From Oscillospiraceae bacterium (GTDB lineage: Bacteria; Bacillota; Clostridia; Oscillospirales; Acutalibacteraceae), in contig CADARP010000003.1 of the NCBI GenBank assembly GCA_902790325.1, positions 103,137-167,136 of the forward strand: DNA of 64,000 bases. The letters run 5' to 3'. Position numbers and translations under genes: made by a program. Position 1 is the first letter of the stretch. Each line of letters begins with the position of its first letter. This document shows, piece after piece, positions 51,924-60,157 of the stretch. Under the pieces are notes generated by a model. It ran no database searches. It was not told the origin of the DNA and saw only the letters and a list, made by a program, of their open reading frames with translations.

Positions 51924-53537
51924 TCAATACCGCTCGGGCAGAATCGGCGAGCGGCGTATTTTTTTCTTTTTGAGAAGCGTCATGACCGGCAGCGCGAGCG
52001 AAGCGGCGACAGGGGACAGCGGCGACAGGAGCAGCGCCGCGGCAATCAGTACGGCCATCACCGCGTCTCCCGCACGGCTGCGGTAATCGCGCGCGGGATA
52101 GCGCGCGTCGGGCAGACGGTCAAAGACGAAATCCGCATCGTTGTCCGGAACGCCGTTGTTGTAGAGCATCGGTTCGATGATCTGTGAGACGGTGTAGCCC
52201 TGCAGCTTTTTCTCGATCGGCAGGAGGGGCTGCGCGGCGATCACGCTGTCCGCGACGGCGGCAAGCCCCATCATGAATTTGCAGACCGGCGTATCGGGCG
52301 TGTACCGTCCGTCTCCCGTCTGCATGTTGATCGCCAGATCCATGATGATGTCAAAGAGCCTGTGATCCGCGATCTGCGCGTATTCCTGTTTCGTCAGACC
52401 CGACGCCGCTTTGCACAGGGGATAGAGGTGCTTGACGCGAACGCCGAGCACGAGCTTTCCGAGACCGTGCGGCATGGCGCCGATCTTGCGTTCCTGATCG
52501 TCGACAAACTGCCGGATGAAGTGCGTGTACAGCGAGTCTTCCTCCACCTGCATTGCGTCGCTTTTTTCACACGCGACGGTGCGCAGGCGCAGACGGTGCG
52601 TTTCCGGTTCCAGCTCGACGAGCCGCCACGCCGGCGGCAGGAAGCAGATAGAGGGCGTTGTGACATTGCACAGCACGCTGCCGCCGTCCGAGCTGCCGAA
52701 CGCGACGTCGGCAAAATGCGTGTGTCCGCTGAAGACGAGCGACAGCCCGATGTCCGCGAGCATGTGACAGACTGTGGGGTTGCGCATGTTGCGCGGGGTT
52801 CCGCCGAGTTTGTACGCCGGTACGGGCGGGACAAGCGGATGATGGGTGCAGGCAAAGACGAACGCGCCTTCCGTTTTCGCCTGTTTGACGATGCTTTCGA
52901 TCCAGCGGAAACATGCGGGCGAATAGGTCGGGCTCGCGTCGTAATTGCCGTCGAAGTCGCGGAAATTGTTGTTGAGCATCAGGCACCACACGGTATCCGT
53001 GAGCTTCACGGCGTAGGAATAGGCGGAATCACAAGACGAGAACGCCTGATCTCTGCCGAACGCGCGGTAGATCTCCCACAGATCGTCGGGCGTCGCGGCG
53101 CGCTTGATCCGCGGCACGCAGTCCGCCTCGGGAAGATCGGCGAATTCCTCCGTGACGAGAGGACGGTAGACGGCGTTCTCCGGATCGAACCACGGCGTTT
53201 CCCACGGACGTTTTCGGTAGTGAACGGGCTGGTCGTGCACGCTGACCCACGCGCGGCTGAAATGGAAGTCGTGCGTCGCCGTGAGGACGAAGACACGCTT
53301 GCCGCTCTGCTGCACGTCCCGCAGGATCGCGGCAAATTCCCGATGGCTGTCCAGATCACCGGCGTCCGTCAGATCGCCCGTGATGAGGATCGTGTCGATA
53401 TCCGTGCGTTTTTTCAGGTCGTCAAAAACCTTGCGGTTGATCTCGCGGCGCAGAACGTCCCGCGGACTGTGCTCGCCCGCGCCGTACAGAGTCGATTCGG
53501 ATATGTAATGCGTATCGGACAAAACGGCAAATCGCAT
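51924..53537 (-). CDS. Metallophosphoesterase with C-terminal membrane segment and altered GNH motif
   Basis: 537 residues. Motifs are LSDTHYIS, TGDLTDAG, CTHHPLVP and SGHTHFAD, but GNH(D/E) is replaced by TATHDFH, so the usual Asn ligand is missing, as in the gene at 34460. A helical region follows (LFDIIMDLAINMQTGDGRY, AAVADSVIAAQPLLP), then a C-terminal membrane helix (AVMAVLIAAALLLSPLSPVAASLALPV) with a Lys/Arg-rich tail. The start is at 53537 with AAGGAGG; an upstream in-frame ATG overlaps the terminator. It is monocistronic after the terminator at 53573. Confidence 0.87.
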   Translation of the reverse strand: MRFAVLSDTHYISESTLYGAGEHSPRDVLRREINRKVFDDLKKRTDIDTILITGDLTDAGDLDSHREFAAILRDVQQSGKRVFVLTATHDFHFSRAWVSVHDQPVHYRKRPWETPWFDPENAVYRPLVTEEFADLPEADCVPRIKRAATPDDLWEIYRAFGRDQAFSSCDSAYSYAVKLTDTVWCLMLNNNFRDFDGNYDASPTYSPACFRWIESIVKQAKTEGAFVFACTHHPLVPPVPAYKLGGTPRNMRNPTVCHMLADIGLSLVFSGHTHFADVAFGSSDGGSVLCNVTTPSICFLPPAWRLVELEPETHRLRLRTVACEKSDAMQVEEDSLYTHFIRQFVDDQERKIGAMPHGLGKLVLGVRVKHLYPLCKAASGLTKQEYAQIADHRLFDIIMDLAINMQTGDGRYTPDTPVCKFMMGLAAVADSVIAAQPLLPIEKKLQGYTVSQIIEPMLYNNGVPDNDADFVFDRLPDARYPARDYRSRAGDAVMAVLIAAALLLSPLSPVAASLALPVMTLLKKKKIRRSPILPERY

Positions 53538-53572
53538 ACGAAAGCCTCCTTGTTGTATCTGTGTGGTCAAAG

Positions 53573-53603
53573 AAAAGGAGCGGGGACGAACCTCGCTCCT
53601 TTT
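53573..53603 (-). terminator. Intrinsic terminator after the 1358-residue protein gene
   Basis: AAAAGGAGCGGGG/CCTCGCTCCTTTT with an ACGAA loop; T-runs on both strands. On the minus strand it follows the stop at 53652 and precedes the metallophosphoesterase gene. Confidence 0.82.
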
Positions 53604-53651
53604 GCCGGGTTTATTCAAGCAAGGCGTACGCCCTATGCATACGGCGCTGCC

Positions 53652-56600
53652 TTAATACCAAAGCCAGCCGAACAGGAAGATGATGATGAGCCACTGCCAC
53701 CAGGTGTACTTGACGTTGACGGTGAACTGCGCGGTCTTGCCCTCGAATTCCACGACGACCGTCTTGTCGCCGCGCGGCTTGGCCGAATAGCCCGTGACTT
53801 TGACGTCGGACATATTCGTCACGGTCTTCTTTGAGCCGTCGGAGTAGGTCGCTTCCAGCACCATGCCGGTCAGATCGACGCTCTTGTCGCGGCGGTAGGT
53901 GTATACGGTCTTGTTCGGCGTCTTGACAACGCGCAGAGACGTGATGACGATCTGTGCAAACTGCGCCGTGAACGTCAGATCCTTCGCGGGCATCGTCGCG
54001 GGAACGGCAGGCGTCCAGCCGGTGAACTGATAACCCGATTTGACCGGATCGGCAGGTTTGGCGATCGCGCTGCCGAACGGCACGGACGCGGTCGTCTTTT
54101 GGCCGTCGACGACCCATGTCACGGTGTAGCTGTTCTTCGTATAGACGGCCGTGATCGTGACGCCGCCGATGGGCAGGGTGTACGTCGGCCACGAGCCGGT
54201 GTAGCCTTCCTTCGCGGGAACGTCCGGCAGAGAGACGGACTTCTGACCGTAAGTGTACGGGATCACCGCGATCTGCTCGCCGTCTGCCATGACCACGGCG
54301 TTATAAGTATTGGCCGAGAACTGCGCCGTGAACGTCATGTCTTTCGCGGGCATCGTATCGGGGACTTCCGGCGCCCAGCCGGTGAATGTATGTCCTTCCT
54401 TCGTCGGGTCGGCAGGCATGTCGATCGCGCTGCCGAATGCCGCCTGCGTCTTCGTGGTCGTTCCGTTCACGATCCATGTAACGGTGTAGGTCTTGGCTGT
54501 GTATGCGGCCTCGACCGTCACGCCGCCGACAGCAAGTGTGTAGGACGGCCATGCGCCGGTATAGCCTTCTTTTTCGGGCACGGCGGGCGCGGTGATGCTC
54601 GCGGTCTCGACGGTGTAGGAAACCGTGCCGACGACCTTGCCGTCCGCCTGGAACGTCGCGGTGTACTCGATCGCGGTGTATTCCGCCTCGACCGTAATGC
54701 CGCCGATATCGAGCGTGTACGGCTTCCATGCGCCGGTGTAGCCTTCCTTTTCGGGCACGGCGGGCGCGGTGATGCTCGCGGTCTCCACGGTGTACTTCAC
54801 CGTGCCGACGACCTTGCCGTCCGCCTGGAACGTCGCGGTGTATTCAATGGGCGTGTATTCCGCCTCAACGGTCACGCCGCCGATATCGAGCGTGTACGGC
54901 TTCCATGCGCCGGTGTAGCCTTCCTTTTCGGGTACGGCAGGCGCGGTGATGCTCTCGGTCTCTACGGTGTACTTCACCGTACCGACGACCTCACCATCCG
55001 CCTTAAACGTCGCGGTGTACTCGATGGGCGTGTATTCCGCCTCAACGATCACGCCGCCGAGCGCGAGCGTATACGGTTTCCATGCGCCGGTGTAGCCGTC
55101 CTTCGCGGGCACGGCAGGCTCTTTATCCTTGATGTCCTCGGTCAGCACGGTGTAGGGAACCGTGCCGACGACCTTGCCGTCCGCTTTGAACGTCGCGGTG
55201 TATTCGATCGCGGTGTATTCCGCCTCGACCGTAATGCCGCCGATATCGAGCGTATACGGCTTCCATGCGCCGGTGTAGCCTTCCTTCGCGGGCACGGCAG
55301 GCTCTTTGTCCTTAATGCTCTCGGTTTCCGTGTTGTAGTTGACTGTGCCGATGATCACGCCGTCCGCGACGAACGTCGCCGTGTAGCCGATGACTTCGTA
55401 TTCCGCCTCGACGGTGATGCCGCCGATATCGAGCGTATACGGCTTCCACGAACCGATGTAGCCTTCCTTTGCGGGCACGGCGGGTTCGGTGATGTTTTTG
55501 GTCTCCACGGTGTAGGGAACCGTACCGACGACCTTGCCGTCCGCTTGGAACGTCGCCGTGTACGCAATGGGTGTGTATTCCGCCTCAACGGTCACGCCGC
55601 CGATCGCGAGCGTATACGGCTTCCATGCGCCGGTGTAGCCTTCCTTTTCGGGAACGGCAGGTTCGGTGATGTTTTTGGTCTCCACGGTGTAGGGAACCGT
55701 ACCGACGACCTTGCCGTCCGCTTGGAACGTCGCGGTGTATTCGATCGCGGTGTATTCCGCCTCGACCGTAATGCCGCCGATATCGAGCGTATACGGCTTC
55801 CATGCGCCGGTATAGCCGTCCTTCGCGGGCACGGCAGGCTCTTTATCCTTGATGTTCTCGGTCAACACGGTGTAGGGCACCGTGCCGACGACCTTGCCGT
55901 CCGCTTGGAACGTCGCGGTGTACGCAATGGGTGTGTATTCCGCCTCGACGGTCACGCCGCCGATGGTGAGCGTATACGGCTTCCATGCGCCGGTATAGCC
56001 CTCCTTCGCGGGCACGGCGGGCGCTGTGATGCTCGCGGTCTCCACGGTGTAATTCACGGTGCCGACGACCTTGTCGTCCGCCTTGAACGTCGCGGTGTAC
56101 TCGATGGGCGTGTATTCCGCCTCGACGGTCACGCCGCCGATCTCGAGCGTATACGGCTTCCATGCGCCGGTATAGCCCTCTTTCGCGGGCACGGCCGGTT
56201 CTTTATCTTTGATGCTCGTCGTCTGCGCGTTGTAGTTAACTGTGCCGACGACCTCGTCGTCCGCGACGAACGTCGCCGTGTAGCCGATCACTTCATACTC
56301 CGCCTCGACGATGATGCCGCCGATGGCGAGCGTGTACGGCTTCCATGCGCCGGTGTAGCCCTCTTTTGCGGGCACGGCCGGTTCTTTATCCTTGATGCTC
56401 TCGGTGTTTATGTTGTAATTCACGGTGCCGACGACCTTGCCGTCCGCTTTGAACGTCGCGGTGTATTCGATCGGGGTGTAAACCGCCTCGACCGTAATGC
56501 CGCCGACCAGCAGCGTGTACGTCGGCCATGCGCCGTCATAGCCCTCTTTCGCGGGCACGGCGGGTTCTTTATCCTGGATGCTCGTCGTGTCGGCCGTGTA

Positions 56601-57728
56601 CTTGACCTTGCCGACGGTTTTGCCGTCCGCGACGAACTTCGCGGTGTATTCCGCCGTCGCGTAGGCGTAGTCGAGATCCACGTGCATCGCGGGACGGATG
56701 CCGTAGTTGGTGCTGTCCGTGACGCAGTACACGTCGCAGGCGCCGGCATTGGTGACATAGCACACGTTTTTGCTGCTGTCTCCTGCAGTGCGCAGCAGCC
56801 AGTTGGAACTGCCGAACGCTATGCCGCTGGCTGTATTCACATGCAGACCCTGACACTTCGCGTAGTCCGTGCCCCATCCCAGTCGATTGTAAATCTCGGA
56901 TGCGTCGTTGACGGAGAAGCCGTATGCCTTGGTCGTTACGTCGCTCCACGACAGCAGGAATATCTTATCCGTTGTCGCCTCGCAGCCGTAGTCGGAAACT
57001 TCCCGCCTGTACGCGCTGTTGTCGAGTGTGGCTGCCGTGATCTTCTCGCGCTGCGCCGCCGTGAACGCCGTGTTCAAAAAGCTGTCCGCGTCCAGTTCGT
57101 CCGTCAGCCACGCGCGGATGTCGGAGCAGGCGTAGTTGTTGGCATAATGGCCACGGTCGGGATCGCCCCAGTGGGCGTCGTAGCCGTAGTCGTCCTGACC
57201 GCCGGTCTTGCGGTAGTTGTGGAACGGCTGCGAGTCGATGACCGATTCTGTCATAACGAGACCGACCGCGGGATCGAGCACGCGCCAAAGCAGCGGCTCC
57301 CACTCGAACCAGTACGTCGTGTCGATAAAGTAACCGTTCTCATCCTGTCCGGAGCGTGCAGCGGTGGTGACGAGACCGGTATAAACCGGGCGGTACTGCA
57401 CGAACTTCACGCCGCGGTATCTGTCGCCCGCGTAGGTCACGTCCGCGTACTGCATGTAGTTGGACGCGGTCATGCACCCATTGCTGTCCGGATAGGCATT
57501 TTTGTATGTTCCGGAGTAGTAGCCGTAGGACTGCCAGGCGGCGGACTGCGCGTCCAGCGCCTCGATCAGCTCCTCGTCTGTCACTCTTGTCTGCGGGTAG
57601 GTGCCGATCTGCACCAGATCGCCTACCTGAAATTCCGTGGCGGAAGCCGTCATGCCGAGCGAAACGAACCCCGGCAGGACGAACAGGATGCACAGAAACA
57701 CAGACAGAAATCTTTTCATTGTCTGCAT
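53652..57728 (-). CDS. Giant secreted DUF6273 protein with 15 tandem repeats and Trp-rich tail
   Basis: 1358 residues. A signal peptide (RFLSVFLCILFVLPGFVSLG) is followed by a DUF6273 module (VQIGTYPQTRVTD, EPLLWRVLDPAVGLVMTES, DIRAWLTDE, DKIFLLSWSDVT, WLLRTAG, GIRPAMHVD). Then come 12 nearly identical repeats of 59 or 61 residues (form: YTATFKADGKVVGTV...PAVPAKEGYTGAWKPYTL) and three divergent ones (InlB/Flg_new type, KEGHTFTGW). An Ig-like domain (LTGMVLEATYSDGSKKTV) precedes the terminal VKYTWWQWLIIIFLFGWLWY. The repeats probably form an extended surface stalk. The start is ATG 57728; ATG 57719 is an alternative. A 1216-codon ORF on the other strand is a by-product of the repeats. Confidence 0.88.
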   Translation of the reverse strand: MQTMKRFLSVFLCILFVLPGFVSLGMTASATEFQVGDLVQIGTYPQTRVTDEELIEALDAQSAAWQSYGYYSGTYKNAYPDSNGCMTASNYMQYADVTYAGDRYRGVKFVQYRPVYTGLVTTAARSGQDENGYFIDTTYWFEWEPLLWRVLDPAVGLVMTESVIDSQPFHNYRKTGGQDDYGYDAHWGDPDRGHYANNYACSDIRAWLTDELDADSFLNTAFTAAQREKITAATLDNSAYRREVSDYGCEATTDKIFLLSWSDVTTKAYGFSVNDASEIYNRLGWGTDYAKCQGLHVNTASGIAFGSSNWLLRTAGDSSKNVCYVTNAGACDVYCVTDSTNYGIRPAMHVDLDYAYATAEYTAKFVADGKTVGKVKYTADTTSIQDKEPAVPAKEGYDGAWPTYTLLVGGITVEAVYTPIEYTATFKADGKVVGTVNYNINTESIKDKEPAVPAKEGYTGAWKPYTLAIGGIIVEAEYEVIGYTATFVADDEVVGTVNYNAQTTSIKDKEPAVPAKEGYTGAWKPYTLEIGGVTVEAEYTPIEYTATFKADDKVVGTVNYTVETASITAPAVPAKEGYTGAWKPYTLTIGGVTVEAEYTPIAYTATFQADGKVVGTVPYTVLTENIKDKEPAVPAKDGYTGAWKPYTLDIGGITVEAEYTAIEYTATFQADGKVVGTVPYTVETKNITEPAVPEKEGYTGAWKPYTLAIGGVTVEAEYTPIAYTATFQADGKVVGTVPYTVETKNITEPAVPAKEGYIGSWKPYTLDIGGITVEAEYEVIGYTATFVADGVIIGTVNYNTETESIKDKEPAVPAKEGYTGAWKPYTLDIGGITVEAEYTAIEYTATFKADGKVVGTVPYTVLTEDIKDKEPAVPAKDGYTGAWKPYTLALGGVIVEAEYTPIEYTATFKADGEVVGTVKYTVETESITAPAVPEKEGYTGAWKPYTLDIGGVTVEAEYTPIEYTATFQADGKVVGTVKYTVETASITAPAVPEKEGYTGAWKPYTLDIGGITVEAEYTAIEYTATFQADGKVVGTVSYTVETASITAPAVPEKEGYTGAWPSYTLAVGGVTVEAAYTAKTYTVTWIVNGTTTKTQAAFGSAIDMPADPTKEGHTFTGWAPEVPDTMPAKDMTFTAQFSANTYNAVVMADGEQIAVIPYTYGQKSVSLPDVPAKEGYTGSWPTYTLPIGGVTITAVYTKNSYTVTWVVDGQKTTASVPFGSAIAKPADPVKSGYQFTGWTPAVPATMPAKDLTFTAQFAQIVITSLRVVKTPNKTVYTYRRDKSVDLTGMVLEATYSDGSKKTVTNMSDVKVTGYSAKPRGDKTVVVEFEGKTAQFTVNVKYTWWQWLIIIFLFGWLWY
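54481..56640 (-). repeat. Tandem coding repeats, 12 highly similar units of 177 or 183 bp
   Basis: Twelve units in two length classes that differ by two codons (KDKEPAVP against TAPAVP or TEPAVP). Neighbouring units are almost identical at the DNA level, so unequal exchange or gene conversion is likely. Assembly of this stretch may be collapsed or expanded. Confidence 0.9.
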
Positions 57729-57761
57729 GAGAACACGCCCTTTCGATAATTATACGCATAT

Positions 57762-57790
57762 ATCATACCATAGTTTTCTACTTAAAACAA
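57762..57790 (-). promoter_or_regulatory. Promoter of the 1358-residue protein gene
   Basis: On the minus strand, TTGTTT (57790-57785), 17 bp spacer, TATGAT (57767-57762). Confidence 0.65.
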
Positions 57791-57807
57791 GTATTATTTT
57801 TTTCTTT

Positions 57808-57843
57808 GATCGGTTGACCGATCCGCTTGCCGTGTGCTACAAT
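57808..57843 (+). promoter_or_regulatory. Promoter with a palindrome over the -35 box
   Basis: TTGACC (57814-57819), 18 bp spacer, TACAAT (57838-57843). GATCGGT-TG-ACCGATC (57808-57823) is a perfect 7+7 inverted repeat centred on the -35, a probable repressor site. The divergent minus-strand promoter lies only about 20 bp away, so one regulator could affect both. Confidence 0.68.
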
Positions 57844-57912
57844 GGCGTCGACGGGGAAACGCCGCGCGCGTACGCGGCGTCCTGCCCCGAAAATCATGTC
57901 GGAGGGATCATC

Positions 57913-58323
57913 ATGGCAGACAACAGGATCGAAAAAGTCTACGCGTTTCTGCGCGACGCGGGAACGTACTATCTGGCCACGGCGGAGGGCGACCAGCCGC
58001 GGGTGCGGCCGTTCGGCACCGTGCTGCTGTACGGCGGCAGGCTCTACATCCAGACCGGCAAGGTCAAGGACGTCTCAAAGCAGCTGGCGGAGAATCCGAA
58101 GGCGGAGCTGTGCGCGTTCAAGGACGGCGTGTGGCTGCGCGTTGCGGGCGAGCTGGTGAACGACGACGACCGTGCGGTCAAGGCCGCGATGCTCGATCAG
58201 TACCCGGAGCTCAAGGCGATGTACAGCGCGGACGACGGCAACACGCAGGTGCTGTATTTCCGAAAAGCCTGCGCCGTGTTCAGCTCGTTTACCGCCGCGC
58301 CGGAAACATTTGCGCTGGATTGA
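57913..58323 (+). CDS. Pyridoxamine 5'-phosphate oxidase-like split-barrel protein
   Basis: 136 residues. The pattern YYLATAEGDQPRVRPFGTVLLYGGRLYIQTGKVKDVSKQLAENPKAELCAF is typical of the small FMN-binding split-barrel family related to pyridoxamine oxidase. Members bind flavin or F420-like cofactors and have mixed redox roles; the reaction here is unknown. GGAGGG lies 6 bases before ATG 57913. The PHP gene follows after 14 bp, so the two are co-transcribed. Confidence 0.88.
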   Translation: MADNRIEKVYAFLRDAGTYYLATAEGDQPRVRPFGTVLLYGGRLYIQTGKVKDVSKQLAENPKAELCAFKDGVWLRVAGELVNDDDRAVKAAMLDQYPELKAMYSADDGNTQVLYFRKACAVFSSFTAAPETFALD

Positions 58324-58337
58324 GAGGAGAGAGAACG

Positions 58338-59702
58338 ATGAAAAAAACACTCTGCATTCTTTTGTGCGCCGTGCTGCTGTGCGGCTGCGCGGCGATCCCG
58401 GCCTTCGCGTCTGCCGATTACCGCATCGTTTCGCCGTATGCCGATGTTGTCTGGGACGGCGACGGCGCGTGGGGCGCATACAAGGGCAATCTCCACACGC
58501 ATTCCACGGTCAGCGACGGCGAGGCGGACATGCGCGACATGATCCTCGACCACTACGCGCAGGGGTTTGATTTCCTCGCTATGACAGAGCACGGCGTGAC
58601 GGGCAAGGCGTGGAACGAGAGACCGACGCACCTGCCGCTGTACCTGTACCAGTATCTGATCGGCCGCAGGATGACGCCCCTGACGGACGAGGAGTTCAAG
58701 GACGTGACGAGCGGGACGTATCCCGTGGACGGCGTCCCGCGCGGAAAGGGCATGACCTGCGTGACGGGCGGCAACGAGCTGAACGCGCTCACGCTCAGCA
58801 AGTGCCATGTCAACGGCATGTTCCTGCCGAAGGGCGTCGGCGACAATCATCTCGGCTTTGAGGACGACCATGAGGGCGCGGTGCGGCTCGCCGACAAAGC
58901 GGGCGGACTGTCCTTCATCAACCATCCCGGCGACTGGCTGAATTCCAACAAGGGCATCGAAACCGTTTCGGACCCGGCGAATGTGCATTACTATTCCGAT
59001 ATTCTGCTCCGGTACGACACATGCCTGGGCATGGAAGTGTTCAACGAGCGCAACCATGTGACGGCGTACGACCGCATCCTGTGGGACAACGTGCTGATGG
59101 AATGCCTGCCGTACGGCAAGCGCGTGATCGGCTTCTCCAACAACGACGCGCATTTCCACAGCCACGTCGACTCGTCCTTCTCCGTCTTTATGATGCCGGA
59201 GAATACCGTGGACAACATCAAAGAAACGATGCAGTCCGGCGCGTTTTTCTGCGTGACCAGAGAATTGCGCAACAATGACGTCATCGGCCCTGCCGAGGAG
59301 TTCGACGCGCGCTATTCCGACGTGCCGTATCCCGCGTTCCGTGCGCTGACCGTGGACGGACACACCGTGACCGTGCGCGCAAACAACTGCACGGACATCC
59401 AGTGGATCGCCAACGGCAAAGTGATCGTGCACCAAACGCTTGCGCAGACGGCGGAGGACACGACATATGTGCTCGATCTGGACAGCATCGAGGGCGCGCA
59501 GGACTTCCTGTATATCCGCTGCGAGCTGTTCGGCGAAGGCGGCGTTACGCTTTCGCAGGCGCTGACGATCGACAGCGGCAAAGCGCCGCTGACGTACACG
59601 CCCGACACGTCCGCCAAGGCGAAGGTCTCGCACATCTGGGAGCGGTTCAAGTCGCTGCGGCTGTTTGTGCTGTTCCGTGTCCTTGCGTATAAACTTTCCT
59701 GA
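58338..59702 (+). CDS. Exported PHP-domain phosphoesterase
   Basis: 454 residues. A signal sequence with a possible lipobox (LLCAVLLCGC) is followed by a PHP domain: GNLHTHSTVSDGEADMRDM, AMTEHGVTG, GGNELNALTLSKCHVNG, FINHPGDW and FSNNDAHFHSHVD. The C-terminal 140 residues are a beta-sandwich-like domain (FRALTVDGHTVTVRANNCTDIQWIANG). Secreted PHP proteins are less common than cytoplasmic ones and occur beside carbohydrate-use genes. It lies 14 bp after the split-barrel gene and ends before a strong terminator. It is similar in catalytic layout to the PHP gene at 50008. Confidence 0.9.
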   Translation: MKKTLCILLCAVLLCGCAAIPAFASADYRIVSPYADVVWDGDGAWGAYKGNLHTHSTVSDGEADMRDMILDHYAQGFDFLAMTEHGVTGKAWNERPTHLPLYLYQYLIGRRMTPLTDEEFKDVTSGTYPVDGVPRGKGMTCVTGGNELNALTLSKCHVNGMFLPKGVGDNHLGFEDDHEGAVRLADKAGGLSFINHPGDWLNSNKGIETVSDPANVHYYSDILLRYDTCLGMEVFNERNHVTAYDRILWDNVLMECLPYGKRVIGFSNNDAHFHSHVDSSFSVFMMPENTVDNIKETMQSGAFFCVTRELRNNDVIGPAEEFDARYSDVPYPAFRALTVDGHTVTVRANNCTDIQWIANGKVIVHQTLAQTAEDTTYVLDLDSIEGAQDFLYIRCELFGEGGVTLSQALTIDSGKAPLTYTPDTSAKAKVSHIWERFKSLRLFVLFRVLAYKLS

Positions 59703-59732
59703 CGGTCTCGCTTCCGGAATTTCATTCTCATC

Positions 59733-59767
59733 CCCCTGCTTCCGCTGCGAAGCAGGGGCTTTTTTTG
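59733..59767 (+). terminator. Intrinsic terminator after the exported PHP gene
   Basis: Perfect 10 bp stem CCCCTGCTTC/GAAGCAGGGG (59733-59742 and 59749-59758), then CTTTTTTTG. Confidence 0.9.
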
Positions 59768-59771
59768 CTCT

Positions 59772-59912
59772 CACGGAAAGTCGGGGGATTCCGTTTTCCG
59801 GTGTCATCGCGAGGAGCGAAGCGACGCGGCGATCTCCCGAAGATGCCGGTTAAGGTGTTGCTTTTCGCAATGACAGTACTTCTTGTCTGCATGATCCCTC
59901 GATTTTCCGTGA
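59772..59912. mobile_element. MITE-like repeat, copy C (141 bp, internally deleted)
   Basis: Same orientation as copy B. Ends CACGGAAAGTCGGGGGAT and ATCCCTCGATTTTCCGTG. Compared with copies A and B, about 41 bp are missing between GTTGCTTTT and CGCAATGACAG, removing one of the two GAGATTGCCGC arms. It starts only a few bases after the terminator. Confidence 0.85.
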
Positions 59913-59990
59913 TGAACCTTTTTTGTGGCAAATGACGAAAAACAGCGCAGTATGGGCATAACATTTTCCTTGTGCGGGAATACATTTTGA

Positions 59991-60020
59991 TTGACAGGAC
60001 AACCCCATATATGGTATAGT
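59991..60020 (+). promoter_or_regulatory. Sigma-A promoter of the giant InlB-type protein
   Basis: TTGACA (59991-59996), 18 bp spacer, TATAGT (60015-60020). Confidence 0.8.
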
Positions 60021-60026
60021 GTATTC

Positions 60027-60157
60027 AGAATAGTATAAGGGTATTTCTGACAGTCTGCCTTGTATGAATAATTACAGTTCCGGATTTCGGAATCGCTTTG
60101 TATCCCTTCTGCCGGACGGCAGTTCAAATACATATATTCTCACTGGGAGGGTGTAAC
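60027..60157 (+). other. 130 nt 5' untranslated region with small hairpins
   Basis: Two short hairpins, TTCCG/CGGAA (60078-60092) and CTGCC/GGCAG (60109-60122), lie between promoter and start codon, followed by GGGAGGG as ribosome binding site. They may only stabilise the mRNA; no known riboswitch is recognised. Confidence 0.4.

Noticed and set aside
54099..57749. 1216-codon ORF on the plus strand opposite the repeat protein
   Set aside because: It mirrors the 177/183 bp repeats of the minus-strand gene, has Arg/Gly/His-rich composition and no ribosome binding site. The other strand has signal peptide, domains and tail.
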